Origin: Torymus aiolomorphi
Lineage: Eukaryota; Arthropoda; Insecta; Hymenoptera; Torymidae
Length of the DNA stretch: 64,000 bases
NCBI GenBank assembly: GCA_036365515.1
Contig: CM070877.1
Span: forward strand, 72,228,022-72,292,021
Direction: 5' to 3'
Made by a program: the position numbers and the translations under genes. Numbering within the stretch: the stretch's first letter is position 1; each line of letters begins with the position of its first letter. Positions 32,467-43,210 of this stretch are shown here, one piece after another. The notes under the pieces are model-generated. The model was not told the origin of the DNA and made no database searches. It saw nothing but the letters and a program-made list of their open reading frames with translations.

Positions 32467-33266
32467 TTGAATTTATGGAATCTGTAAAAGATTATGAGAC
32501 TAATAATAAAATGAATTTCAATGAATCTAATATGGAAACTTATGAGGATGATGATGAAATTAACTTAATTGAATGTGATATAAATAACCAAAAGAATGAA
32601 AATTCAAATGAGAATAATGAAAAAAATAATAATTCATTGGAATCAGTAACTTTTTATGATGATCGTAAGGACATTTTATTCGAAATTTTTGGTTTAGCCG
32701 AGTCATCTGATTCCGAACATGTTCAAATTAAAACTAAATTTGAACAAAAGCCATTTGAAAATCTGTTAAAAGAGAATGTACGATTAATATATTCCGAAGA
32801 TTCTTTATTAAATGATACAAAAAATGTGAATAACTTATTAAATAATAATAAGGTAGTTTTTGAAAATGAAAATAAATCAAAATATATGTTTGAAAATCAA
32901 GAACTTCAAAAACATCTAAAAAATAAAAGTCAACTTAAAGAAAGCTTGGATAATCAAGATCATAACGTAATAATCAAACTAAATACAAATCCTAATAAAG
33001 TACACCAATTGCAGTTAGTTTTTAACTATCCTATCAAAGTAAAATCTAATAAAAACGTCAGAAAACTAAAATGGATATCTAATTATAAAGAATATTTTAA
33101 TGAATTTGTAAATAATACAAGATTAAAATTAAAATCTAAAGATTACTATAATAAATTTACTATCAGAAAAAAGTTTAAAAAGGGAGACAAAACATGGCTT
33201 ATTAAAGAACCAAATATGAATAAATTTCAAAAGGATCAGCTTAATAAGAATTTTCAACGCTATTAA
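32451..33266 (+). CDS. Acidic Asn-rich protein with integrase-tail-like end (element E)
   Basis: The 271-residue frame starts inside the end of the upstream gag-like ORF. It continues the DEINLIE-type acidic repeats and ends with a basic segment, KKFKKGDKTWLIKEPNMN, which resembles the C-terminal tail of gypsy integrases (a GDKVWL motif is common there). That would fit a deletion joining gag to the end of pol. The 16-base overlap could also mark a single ORF broken by one frameshift. No enzyme domain is seen. Confidence 0.6.
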   Translation: METNLIEFMESVKDYETNNKMNFNESNMETYEDDDEINLIECDINNQKNENSNENNEKNNNSLESVTFYDDRKDILFEIFGLAESSDSEHVQIKTKFEQKPFENLLKENVRLIYSEDSLLNDTKNVNNLLNNNKVVFENENKSKYMFENQELQKHLKNKSQLKESLDNQDHNVIIKLNTNPNKVHQLQLVFNYPIKVKSNKNVRKLKWISNYKEYFNEFVNNTRLKLKSKDYYNKFTIRKKFKKGDKTWLIKEPNMNKFQKDQLNKNFQRY

Positions 33267-34765
33267 AATGAACAAAATAATATCTTAACTAATTATGAAA
33301 AATAAGCAAAGACAATATTATAACAAATAATAACATACCATTTTTGTTTTAGGATATAGACGACATACTCAATATTAACATCTATCATAATCTCTTCTTA
33401 TTTTTCCAAATTTAATACAGCAATAGAGAATTATAATTGCAGCTGAACTTTTCCATTTGAAGCAAAACCATCCTACTTCTTGGTGAACTAACCCTAAGGT
33501 GATTCAGATTTTAGCAAATATACAATTTAAAATTATAACCATTCATCCGTTTGTCTACAATTGTTCGTATCAACTTGTCAGAATTTTGTGAAAAGCAACT
33601 ATATTTCCTAAGAAAGTTAATAATTTTATAAAAATACGATCGGAATAATATCAGTTTGAATAATGAAATTATAAGAAATATTTTTACGAAGAAAGCAAAA
33701 AGATTCATGCATGAAAGATTTTAAAAGTAATGCTACAACTAACAATAACATCGTTGACAATTAAAAAAAAATATATATATTGTTCTTTTCTTTTTTAACA
33801 ACAACAAAAAAAATATTGCGATTACATATTAAAATACCTCAGTGAAACAAGCAAACGTTTTATTTGTAGAAATAAATACTTTATCCACCAGGTGGTTGCC
33901 ACTTCTTGGCTTCCACAAATAAAATCACTTTCCAACTTCCTTAAATAAATCCAAGTAACATTTATTTTCGGCGTCGAAGATAAGTCTACCGGGATCTTCC
34001 TGTTTAGTCCACCCGGTACGACTAAGGACGAAACGCATTTCAGTTCCCTGTATTTTGTAAATTTGTAATTTTTATTAAAGTATTTTCTATACTTCTCTTA
34101 CCAGTGTCGCCGTGTGCTAAAATTTTCTATCAAATAGTACGGGCTATAAAAATGTAGCACACTATTTCGATTTGGGAAAGGTATTACGACTAACTGTAAG
34201 AGAATTTGCTCGTGGAGATCAATTTAGCCATTTTATAAAACTATATTATTACGAGCGTATAAAATTTATTAAGAAAATTTATCATACATTAGAGTAATAA
34301 AATAATTTAATTGTCGAAATGCGATGTTCAAACAAGATATTATATATCTCTATACAAATTCTAATGCATAACGTATGCTATATTTATTACGTAACGTTTT
34401 ATTAATTCATGTTATTTTTACACCGAAGGTTTTTGTAATTTATTTATAATTTAATTAAGAATTTATTGTAAAAGTGTTTTCTTAAAAGTGAATGATATTA
34501 AATCATAGATTTAGTGTAAGTTTGATAATAATACATTATGTGCTGAATTATCACATAACGAAGTAAGAATACCCGTTTATTCCATAGTAATCCGCACTGC
34601 CATTTGAACGCTAGGAAAAATCGGCATTCAACATGGAATACAAAGTAAAACCGTAGGTTAAGTGTAGTCTAGTGTTAGGAACAAAAATAAATGATTTACT
34701 TTATAGAAATTTATAGACGATACGAAATTTTGTTTAAATTTGTTGAATTTTTATTATTGTTTATA
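33267..34765. other. Noncoding AT-rich part of element E
   Basis: I see no gene. A more GC-rich stretch near 33880-34120 contains CCACCAGGTGG and CCGGGATCTTCC.. and may be an older insertion; its identity is not recognised. Confidence 0.4.
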
Positions 34766-34778
34766 TATATAAATTATT
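34766..34778. repeat. Target duplication of Penelope-like element F, left copy
   Basis: TATATAAATTATT occurs at 34766-34778 and at 38249-38261, bracketing F. A 13-bp duplication is usual for Penelope-like elements, although the sequence is low in complexity. Confidence 0.65.
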
Positions 34779-34972
34779 GTGGAATATAGTAATATATATG
34801 GGATCCTGTGAGGGTTAGTACGTAGGAAAAAAAAAACACAATTGTAGCTTGTGCGACGTTTCGTCAGCTTGATTACTGACCTCTTCAGGCTTTATTAAAA
34901 CATATACAAAATGGTTAGAATTTATTTTACAATTCAACAGAGATAATAAATTAACAATAATAATTAGACCAG

Positions 34973-35991
34973 TGTTTGAGTAAGCCATAATTATATGTGA
35001 GTAAACATGCTGTGGGTGTTAAAATAAATTTAATTCACACACAGAAGTAAATTGAAAGTAGAAATTATATTCACAAAAGTCACTTCTTAAATAAATTACA
35101 AATTTGGTTCATAAATACATTTCAACGTCGACTAATAAATTCAAAATCTGTTCAATAATTAACATAAATTACAAAGGGAGTTTAAATTACATTTATTTGA
35201 ATAAGTTGTAGGTGAGTAGTGTGTCAGCAATTCCAAAATATGAGTGCTGTCAATAATGGAGTAGTAGTCTCTCACTAGAGACAACTAACCTGTGACATTT
35301 GAGTATGTCTTCGAGTGTAATGAGATTTTCCGTTGAGAGTTCCTTGAGTTTTTCCTTAAATTCCCTCCTGGGCTCACGCACAATGAAGCTGTCAAAAACG
35401 AGGAATGGCAAACAATTGTAATTGAATTGCTGCCTTGAGTTTTGCTAATTCACACATGTTCACTGTTACACTTGCCGCCGGTGCCAACATGTGGTTGGCA
35501 ACATAACCTCTAGTATGGTGAGAGTTTTTACCTTGCAATAGAGTCGATTTTACTAATCGTCGTTGCACCTTGAGTATTGCGTGAGTGAGGAGTGATGTGA
35601 GTTTTCAGTGAGAGATTGAGTAGAGCCTGTTTGAGTTGATCCAGTGTTGAGTTGAGCCAGTGAAAAACTTGAGAACAACCGATGAGATTTTGCAGGTGCG
35701 CAGCGGAGAGATGCTCCTCGTGGCACGGCTGATGAAAAAGAGAGCGAGGCCTTGATCCACTTCCTTCTTCTTGGCCTTGACGATTCACTTCGCGAATCAA
35801 ACTAATTCCTCTCACATTTACATGTGAGAGCGCGAGAGAGACCGAAATAGCGCGAATATACCTTGTTAATCAGTGTAGCGTCCCGGCTGTTCCGCCGGGA
35901 GGCCGCGAGGTGCTGCCGCGCCGTGGCAGCGCCGTGAGTCGTGCCGAGCTGAGTGTAACCGCGGGAATTCAAATTATTGAATTCCCAAACA
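34973..35991 (-). repeat. Solo LTR G inserted in element F, 1019 bp
   Basis: TGTTTGAG at 34973 and CCCAAACA ending at 35991 give TG..CA ends, with ACCAG duplicated at 34968-34972 and 35992-35996. The other F copy lacks this segment at the equivalent place (about 38021), which proves insertion. An AATAAA on the minus strand near 35190 and a GC-rich promoter-like part near 35880-35960 favour minus orientation. The frame at 35815-35528 is not recognised. Confidence 0.85.
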
Positions 35992-36132
35992 ACCAGGCTT
36001 ACCACAACAAAAAATCTATGCTAATACAAGATGACTTTATTAGCAACGTCGAACGAATAAAGTCAATGTTGTGGGAAACCGTACACATCTCTACTTATAT
36101 ATATACGAGTCAGTTTGTTTACATATATAAAG

Positions 36133-36522
36133 TCATAATAGAAAGTTAAAGAGCGATTTGTATACATTATTTAAATTTTGTGTATCCTCTGTTTTCTTAA
36201 CTGTATTTTTTGTACTATTGATGTAAATCATTTCTGAAATTTTTCGTTTTTTGTAATCAACATCTTTATCCAATATTTGTGTATTCTCCCAATCTATAAT
36301 GTGGGAGTTGTTTTGAGCATGTACAGCTATCATGGATTTGTCTTTCTTATCTTTTTCATGTTCTTTGATTCGAATTTTTAAAGCTCTTTTAGTTTCTCCC
36401 ACATATGTAGCAGGACAGGTCTTACAGTTGATCTTATATACAACCCCACACGTATTCATTTTTTCAAGTTTATCCTTCCCAAGCTTAATGAAGTTATTAA
36501 GTTTTTTATTGATGAGTGGCAC
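36133..36522 (-). CDS. GIY-YIG endonuclease domain of Penelope-like element F, left copy
   Basis: Within the 129-residue frame, CGVVYKINCKTCP and TYVGETKRALKIRIKEH give the GIY-YIG layout (here GVVY and TYVG), with the Arg and the downstream His/Asn region following. In Penelope-like elements this domain is fused C-terminal to RT. Here it is in a different frame from RT, with the join at about 36520-36620, suggesting a frameshift or stop in this copy. Confidence 0.85.
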   Translation of the reverse strand: MPLINKKLNNFIKLGKDKLEKMNTCGVVYKINCKTCPATYVGETKRALKIRIKEHEKDKKDKSMIAVHAQNNSHIIDWENTQILDKDVDYKKRKISEMIYINSTKNTVKKTEDTQNLNNVYKSLFNFLL

Positions 36523-36618
36523 CGTGTGTATATTGTGTTTGGAAAGAATTCTACTACATTTATGAAAAAATTCTTCTTGGAATGGAATAGAAACAATAGG
36601 TTGGAGATCCCTGTTGGA

Positions 36619-37431
36619 CTATATCGTTTTGCTGGAGTATTTTATTTTGCGAAGTCTGTTGTGAATGCAATTGTCTATGAATGTTTTAGGATAGTCATTT
36701 AAGGACAGTATTTGTCTAATTTTACGAATGTTAATATTATGGAATTCTTCATTAGATAACAGAATCGCTGTATCCACTAAGTTAGAAATAATATTTCTTT
36801 TTTGTTGTACAGTGTGGTTAGAGTTATAATTTAATAATCTTTCGGATGCCATTGGTTTTTGGTACCAATTTGTAATTATTTTGTTGTTTGATCTGATGAG
36901 GGTGATATCCAAAAAGTTTATTTGATTATTAACTTCTATTTCATGTGTAAATTTTAAGTGTTCATTATAATTATTAAAAATATTTAAAGTTAATTTCAAA
37001 TCATCTTTTCTAATGCATACTAATATGTCATCAACATATCTGAAGTAGAAGAGAGGGACAATATTGTATTTTCTTTTTAGTGTGTCTAAACAGTTGTTTT
37101 CAAGATTTTCCATGACTATGTCGGCAAATAAGGGAGAGATGGGTGATCCCATAGGTGTGCCAAATATTTGTTTATATATGGTGTCATTAAAAGTGAAAAA
37201 GGTGTTATCAAATAAGAATTTAACTGCATTGCGAATTTCATCAAACGGAATTCTGCAATTATTGTGAATGTATGTAAAGCGTCTATCTAAACTTCGTAAA
37301 ACCGATTCACAAGGAATGTTGGTAAACAAAGAGTTGACATCTAATGATATTGACACATACTCATCAGGAATAACAACTTCTTTTATTTTCTTTTTTAATA
37401 TGAAACTATTGTCGATATGTGAGTGTGGCAC
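36619..37431 (-). pseudogene. Penelope-like reverse transcriptase, element F
   Basis: The 270-residue frame has SISLDVNSLFTNIP (first catalytic Asp), FGTPMGSPISPLFADIVM, the catalytic box YFRYVDDILV and NFLDITL, all typical of Penelope-like RT, which is related to telomerase RT. The N-terminal part before the MPHSHIDNS start is missing, because the inverted partner copy joins at about 37508. The frame stops at 36619 and the endonuclease continues in another frame, so the protein is incomplete. Confidence 0.85.
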
Positions 37432-37551
37432 TGGTATGCAGGTTTTTAATTCATTGAGAATAGTTTTTGATAAGAAATGCGTTGGGCTAACAATAGTTGA
37501 AATGATCAGCTTAATAACTTTATTAAGCTTGGGAAGGATAAGCTTGAAAAA

Positions 37552-37878
37552 ATGAATACGTGTGGGGTTGTATATAAGATCAACTGTAAGACCTGTCCTG
37601 CTACATATGTGGGAGAAACTAAAAGAGCTTTAAAAATTCGAATCAAAGAACATGAAAAAGATAAGAAAGACAAATCCATGATAGCTGTACATGCTCAAAA
37701 CAACTTCCACATTATAGATTGGGAGAATACACAAATATTGGATAAAGAAGTTGATTACAAAAAACGAAACATTTCAGAAATGATTTACATCAATAGTACA
37801 AAAAATACAGTTAACAAAACAGAGGATACACAAAATTTAAATAATGTATACAAATCGCTCTTTAACTTTCTATTATGA
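37552..37878 (+). CDS. GIY-YIG endonuclease domain, right (inverted) copy of element F
   Basis: The 108-residue frame is almost identical to the left copy from MNTCGVVYK onward, with a handful of substitutions. It lacks RT, as the copy is 5' truncated at about 37508. This truncated domain is the head of the plus-strand partial copy. Confidence 0.85.
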   Translation: MNTCGVVYKINCKTCPATYVGETKRALKIRIKEHEKDKKDKSMIAVHAQNNFHIIDWENTQILDKEVDYKKRNISEMIYINSTKNTVNKTEDTQNLNNVYKSLFNFLL

Positions 37879-38099
37879 CTTTATATATGTAAATAAACTG
37901 ACTCGTATATATATATAAGTAGAGATGTGTACGGTTTCCCACAACATTGACTTTATTCGTTCGACGTTGCTAATAAAGTCATCTTTTATTAGCATAGATT
38001 TTTTGTCGTGGTAAGCCTGGTCTAATTATTATTGTTAATTTATTATCTCTGTTTAATTGTAAAATAAATTCTAACCATTTTGTATATATTTTAATTCAG

Positions 38100-38150
38100 C
38101 CTGAAGAGGTCAGTAATCAAGCTGACGAAACGTCGCACAAGCTACAATTG
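38100..38150 (+). ncRNA. Hammerhead-ribozyme-like motif in element F 3' region
   Basis: The motif reads CTGAAGAG, then GTCAG, an 8-base loop, CTGAC and GAAACGTCGC. This resembles the hammerhead core (CUGANGA, stem II, GAAA) reported in Penelope-like elements; stem II has one extra unpaired G. The same motif is at about 34849-34890 on the minus strand in the other copy. I could not confirm stems I and III, so activity is uncertain. Confidence 0.4.
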
Positions 38151-38329
38151 TGTTTTTTTTTTTTTTTCCTACGTATTGGCCCTCACAGGATCCCATTTAT
38201 ATTACTATATTCCACATTAAAAATGGAGGGTGCCTCTATCAACTTTAATATATAAATTATTATTATGGATTTAATGATATGAATTTTTATTATTGTTTTT
38301 ATTATTTGAATTGTTAGTATTATTGAACC

Positions 38330-38777
38330 TTTTGTAACAAGAAATTACTGATGGTTCAACTATTCCTATAATTGTTGAATCTCTACGATATTCAACAGTC
38401 TAAGGGGGAGGTGTTACGTCCGTAACGTATCCTTAAATTTCATTTGATATTCATATTCTCATCAGTAATTTCTTGATCCACAAAATTATGTGATTGCAAA
38501 TTTATTGACACCCACGTATCAACTAGCATAGAGGAAAAAATTGCAACACAGGGAAATTGTAAACATTCTTGTACGAAATGAAACACAATTTTAAACGAAC
38601 CATATTGAAATTATTTAAAAATTTCTCAAAACATTTTATGAAAGACGTTGTTGTATTTATAGTTAACTTTCCATCTTATAATTGTAATTTGAAATTATTG
38701 TAACAGAAAATTACTGATGGCTAACTATTATTATACTTGTTGAATCTCTACGATATTCAACAATCTAAGGGGGGAAG
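38330..38777 (+). repeat. Duplicated polypurine tract and LTR start in element E
   Basis: The run TGTTGAATCTCTACGATATT followed by CAACAGTCTAAGGGGGAGG and TGTTACGTCCGTAACG (to about 38430) is repeated at 38735-38793, just at the true 3' LTR. The insert between them begins like an LTR and is a diverged LTR fragment of the same family. It may come from recombination between related elements. Confidence 0.6.
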
Positions 38778-39427
38778 TGTTACGTCTGTGACGTATCTCT
38801 AAAATCAAATTAACAATGCATATTTATCGCCAGTAATTTTCTGACATACAAATGTCGTATATGCGAATTTTGACAACGTTGCTTTTTAATGCAAGCTGCA
38901 TCACGCCGAAGCGAGCGAACTTTACAATGTTGAAATTTTTTAATACGAGGCAATCGTGACGCAGTAGTAGGTCCTCAAACTTGCGTATTATATTTTCTTT
39001 AGAATCAGCATTTCGCAATGTGACTACCGAATTTAATACGATTGGAGACAATTACATTGCCAAATAAGATGATCTCAATCATCGTCAACCTAATTTAACC
39101 GCTTAATAAATACGGCGACTCTCAACACACAAATCAGTAATCGTGCAAAAGTCGTGAGCTCCGTACCACTCCGCCGACAAGAGGAGAAACGATTATTATA
39201 CGGGCCAATACGAGCCACATCAGATTTCTTATAATTTCATATATCAAATAAAGTGAATATTCAGCTACAAAGCTATCAGTCTAATTATTTACGAGAGTTC
39301 ACCTCAAGGACGAAAGGTAATATAAACCATATATCAATTGAATATAATTCAAATATAAATTGAAGATAAACCATACAAATTTCAATACACATATAAGAGT
39401 AGATTCCTCGACACTCAAGACTTCACA
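38778..39427 (+). repeat. 3' LTR of element E, 650 bp
   Basis: It starts TGTTACGTCTGTGACG after the purine run AAGGGGGGAAG and ends GACTTCACA, matching the 5' LTR along its length, then TAGA. Confidence 0.9.
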
Positions 39428-40862
39428 TAGAAAAGAAAGGGCTGGAACTGAGTGTAGAGAAATCGAAAGTAATGGAGTTCAGAAAAAAAGGAGGCAGGAG
39501 AAAGGTGACGGTGTTCAGGTGGAAAGAAGAAGAGATAGAAGAGGTGAAAGAAGGAATGTACTTGGAGTACAAACTGCAGAGTGATAATGGAGGTGGAAAA
39601 CACATAAGATATGCAACTGGAAAGGCAGACGCGGTGCTAGGAAAGATATGGAGTCTAGGAGAGAGAAAATTTAAAGAAGATTGGGAAAAAAAGATGCGAA
39701 TATTCGACGCATTAGTGAGAAGTATTATGTGCTATGGAGCAGAAGTCTGGGGATGGAAGGAATGGAAAGAAGTAGAGAGAATACAGGATAAATATCACAA
39801 ATGGGTACTGAAAGTAGAAAGGACGACGCCGGGATACATATTACATGATGAAACAAGGAGACACAAGATAGCATTGACAACAGGGAAAATTGCGACGAAG
39901 TTTGAGAAGAAATTGGTAGAGGCGGAAGAGGAATCAATTGGGAGAGAATGTTGGGAATTGATAAAGAAGAAAGGAAATAAAACGGATTAAGAGGAGAGTA
40001 GAAGAAAATTCTTTGAAAAGAGAGGCTGGTTAAGGTTGGAGGTAGAAAGAAGGCTGGAAGAAGGAGAGGAAATATGGTGGGAGATGTGGCAAAGAGGAAT
40101 GGACATAGAGAGGCAAGAAAACAGAACGCAAATAGAAGAGTTGAGGTTCGCGAAGGAGGTGAAAAGAGTAATAATGACAGTGGAAGTACCGGAATACCTA
40201 GGAAATAATAGAAAGAACAGAAAACGGGAGCTGGAAATTACAGGAAGATTCAGGATGGGAGGAGAGAATAGGAGCAGAAGATACTGGATGGAAAAAGAAG
40301 AAAAACTGTGTAGACTGTGCAAAAGAGAAGAAGAGACCCTGGAACACATTTTTGAAAAATGCATATATACAAAAAAGGAAGGAGATGGGAAGAAAGGTTA
40401 GACGGGAAGGTAGAGAATTTAGCCTCACTGCACCAATTAAGATGGATCAGAAAAAGACAGGAAGAGAAAGAAAAGGAGAGAAGCTCCGTAAGTGAGAACA
40501 GGTGAAAAAGATGTGACCACAGTCTAGACAGACCCTAAGGCCGCAGCGTGAACTATAGAAGGAAGGAATGTAGAATGACCCTAAAGGAGAGAGAGGTATA
40601 CAGAAAGACAACCGAGACGAGATAGAGGAGTCAGACATAGAAAGAAAGCAGAGAAGGAAGGTAGAGAGCAGAGAAAGCACGTGGAAGTTTGGAGGTTAAG
40701 TGAGAGGAAGGAGTAGTAAGAAAATGGAGAGGATAGAAGTATTGGAAAAGAGAATTGAAGGAGAGATAGAGAGGAGAGGTGTAGAAGAAAGGAAATTAAA
40801 AGAAAAGATAACGGAGTTGGACAGGAAGACACAGGAGTTGCAAGAAGAAAACTGGAGATTAA
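39428..40862 (+). pseudogene. LINE D ORF2 C-terminus and downstream coiled-coil frame
   Basis: The 39472-39990 frame continues RT into the thumb (VMEFRKKGG, VRSIMCYGAEVWGWKEW). The 40036-40401 frame ends with CRLCKREEETLEHIFEKC, a Cys/His motif typical of the LINE ORF2 C-terminus. Downstream, at 40700-40870, a Lys/Glu-rich heptad-like frame (EVLEKRIEGEIERRG) looks like a coiled coil. This is unusual after ORF2. Insertion I interrupts at about 40863. Confidence 0.75.
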
Positions 40863-41192
40863 CTAGGGGGCTGCGCCCCCCAGCGTGCCTTCGGTACGCC
40901 ATCCCCCCGCCCCCACACACACCTGCTCCTCGCTTCGCTCGTCGCCCGCCTCCTCCCTATTATGTTTTTACATAATAGGCACGACCGCAATACTCAGGAG
41001 AACCTTGTATTTTTATAAAAGCGAAAATTGCAACACTTCCGATATTTATAATAAAAAAAAATTAAATATATAATAATAATAAAAAACTAGCTGCTCACGG
41101 ACTCACGGGTGTTCCTAACTACATATACCTATACAATCTCAATTACAAAAAAATACTTGCGCACATATGCATATATCGTCGCTTCCCAGTTA

Positions 41193-41379
41193 AAAGGCGT
41201 TATTTAAAAATCGGCCTGAAAAAGGCGTTATTTGGAAATCGACCTGAAGAAGGCGTTATCTTGTAATCAATCTGAAAAAGGCGTTATCTAGAAATCGTCC
41301 TGAAAAAGACGTTATCTAGAAATCGGCCTGAAAAAGGCGTTATCTCGGAATGAACCTGAAGAAGGCGTTATCTCGCGCG
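41193..41379. repeat. 28-bp minisatellite, left arm of H
   Basis: Six full units and a partial seventh, each 28 bases and beginning AAAGGCGTTAT or GAAGGCGTTAT, ending CCTGAA. An inverted copy of the array lies at 43400-43587. Confidence 0.9.
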
Positions 41380-41743
41380 TAAATTTTTTTTACTCTAATT
41401 TAAGTTGGCAACACTGTCAACATTTTCTTTATTTAATTTCAGAAATATGTTATATGATAATAGTGTACAATTTTTTAAGTTAACTATACAAATGCGGGGC
41501 GATAGTAAAATTAATATTTGTTTTTTTTTTTATTAACGATTTTTTTATACAATACTATATTGATTTTATAATAAATATATAATAAATATTTGTAATAACC
41601 AATATTATATAATTTTTTTTAAACATACCTCCCAAACAGATTTTTTCTACTACTTCTTTATACCATAAAGGAACGGAAAGTACTCGTGTACAATCCAAAA
41701 CGACATCCCTTTTCTCGACATTGGGAAATGCTAATCATTTCCC

Positions 41744-41837
41744 TTAAAAGTTACGTGAGTTTGAAGGTATGTTTAAGATACACCAAAAATGTTAAAAAGC
41801 GGTAAAAGCAATATCTTCAAACTCATGTAACTTTTAA
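41744..41837. repeat. Small palindrome in element H (copy 1)
   Basis: TTAAAAGTTACGTGAGTTTG and its near complement CAAACTCATGTAACTTTTAA enclose about 55 bases. A second copy is at 42929-43019. It is possibly a tiny MITE or a structural repeat of the host element. Confidence 0.7.
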
Positions 41838-42928
41838 GCACATGTAAATTACCGTACGAGCCGAAGGCGAGGCTGGCAAACATGTGCTTTGGATGGCCCT
41901 CTTTATCCCTGTGTTGCGTATATTATTTTTCACCATACCCGGGCCAATCGAGCGTCAATCTTCGCGCGTGCATAATTTCCTTGTTTATGCACGCGTAGCG
42001 TACACACTATTTTTCCTCACAAGTTACGGAATTACATTACGCAACGAGTGCGCAAAATAGGTCATTCCCGCACGAGTCGAGTTTGTCGCGCGAGCACAGC
42101 ACGGGCGATATATAAAAGAGACGAGTGCGGGTGATCTATTGCGCACGTGTGACGTATACTATTTCTCCTAACGAGCTGCGCAGAGTTCGATTTTGCACAC
42201 TTATAGTTCTGAAATAATTATTTTCGATACAAGTGCGAAAAAGTGATTTTATCCTCGTGTGGACGTTTGCGCCCTAGCGAAGCGGGGGGGAAAAGGCCAT
42301 ACAAGGACAAAATTACTCTCTCATTCGTGTATTGAACACTATTTTTTGACACGACGCGTGAGAAGCTTGATTTAGGGCATGCTTTTTTATTAGAGCGTGT
42401 ACGAAATGGAGCGTTACGCACGGAGTGTTAAAAAGTTCGTTTCCGAACGGCAACGCGTTCGGAATAGTATATCACACAACAAGGGAGGTAAAGAGTTGGC
42501 CAGTCCAGAGCAGGTGTAAATTGCCAGGCGAGCCGAAGGCGAGGGTGGCAAACACGTGCTCTGGGGTGGCCCTCTTTACCCCCATGTTGTGTATACGATT
42601 TTTCATGATACTCGAGCCGAAAATACCACATTCGCGTTTCGGAGCCGGGAGCGAAAGTGGTACTTTCAGCCAGGGTATGGTGAAAAAACGAACTTTCCGC
42701 ACGCCGTGGGGTATATATTTCTTTACACTTTGTTTAGTGGAATAATTATATTAATAAAATTGGGAATAAGAAAAGGTTTTTTTCTTAATTCCAGAAGCAA
42801 ATGCTAAAAATTACCCTTTTCAAATGCTAGCCAATTGGGCAGGAAAAATAATACAAAAATAAAAAAAAGAGATTTAAACTCGAATTAAACTAGAAAGTGA
42901 GATCTTTAATTTGCTTTTTATTATTCCT
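41838..42928. other. Interior of element H with direct duplication
   Basis: GAGCCGAAGGCGAGG with flanking AAATTRCC.. and TGGCAAACAYGTGCT is present at about 41856-41920 and again at 42530-42600, a duplicated segment of about 100 bp. GC content is above average. Short frames here are not recognised. Confidence 0.5.
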
Positions 42929-43132
42929 TTAAAAGTTACGTGAGTTTGAAGATATGTTTAAGATACACCAAAAATGTTAAAAAGCGGTAAAAGCGATATC
43001 TCCAAACTCATATAACTTTACAAGAAATTAACATTTTTTATTTTTACAAAAAAGTAAATGAAAGCTCTCGCTATCTAGTTTAATTATCTTTTTTGCCTTA
43101 AAAACAAGAGCTACTTTTTTGTAGATTTACTC

Positions 43133-43136
<4 letters not shown>

Positions 43137-43170
<34 letters not shown>

Positions 43171-43210
43171 ACGTGCGTGCGTGCGTGCGTGCGTGTGTGT
43201 GTGTGTGTGT
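43137..43210. repeat. (GT)n / (GTGC)n microsatellite
   Basis: A GT run with GTGC-type interruptions at the inner edge of the right arm of H. Confidence 0.9.

Larger units (their letters stand above)
34779..38248 (-). mobile_element. Penelope-like retroelement F, inverted double copy
   Basis: The left copy (37507-34779, minus strand) has reverse transcriptase, GIY-YIG endonuclease and 3' region, interrupted by solo LTR G. The right copy (about 37508-38248, plus strand) has only the endonuclease and 3' region. The two are joined head to head at about 37508, which gives the whole an inverted-repeat look. Penelope-like elements are known to insert as such inverted or tandem partial copies. 13-bp target duplications flank the pair. 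Confidence 0.85.
29858..39427 (+). mobile_element. LTR retrotransposon E, non-autonomous, inserted in LINE D
   Basis: It has two LTRs, a TAGA target duplication, a leader with a twice-repeated TGGTTCCGGTAC near 30504 and 30588, a plus-strand gag-like ORF rich in zinc knuckles, and a second overlapping ORF. No protease, RT, RNase H or integrase core is seen, so it would depend on a partner element. It hosts Penelope-like element F. A polypurine run precedes the 3' LTR. Confidence 0.85.

Noticed and set aside
42218..42807. Overlapping frames of 67-106 residues in the interior of H
   Set aside because: Four frames overlap on both strands, none has a domain, and they cover a duplicated noncoding segment.
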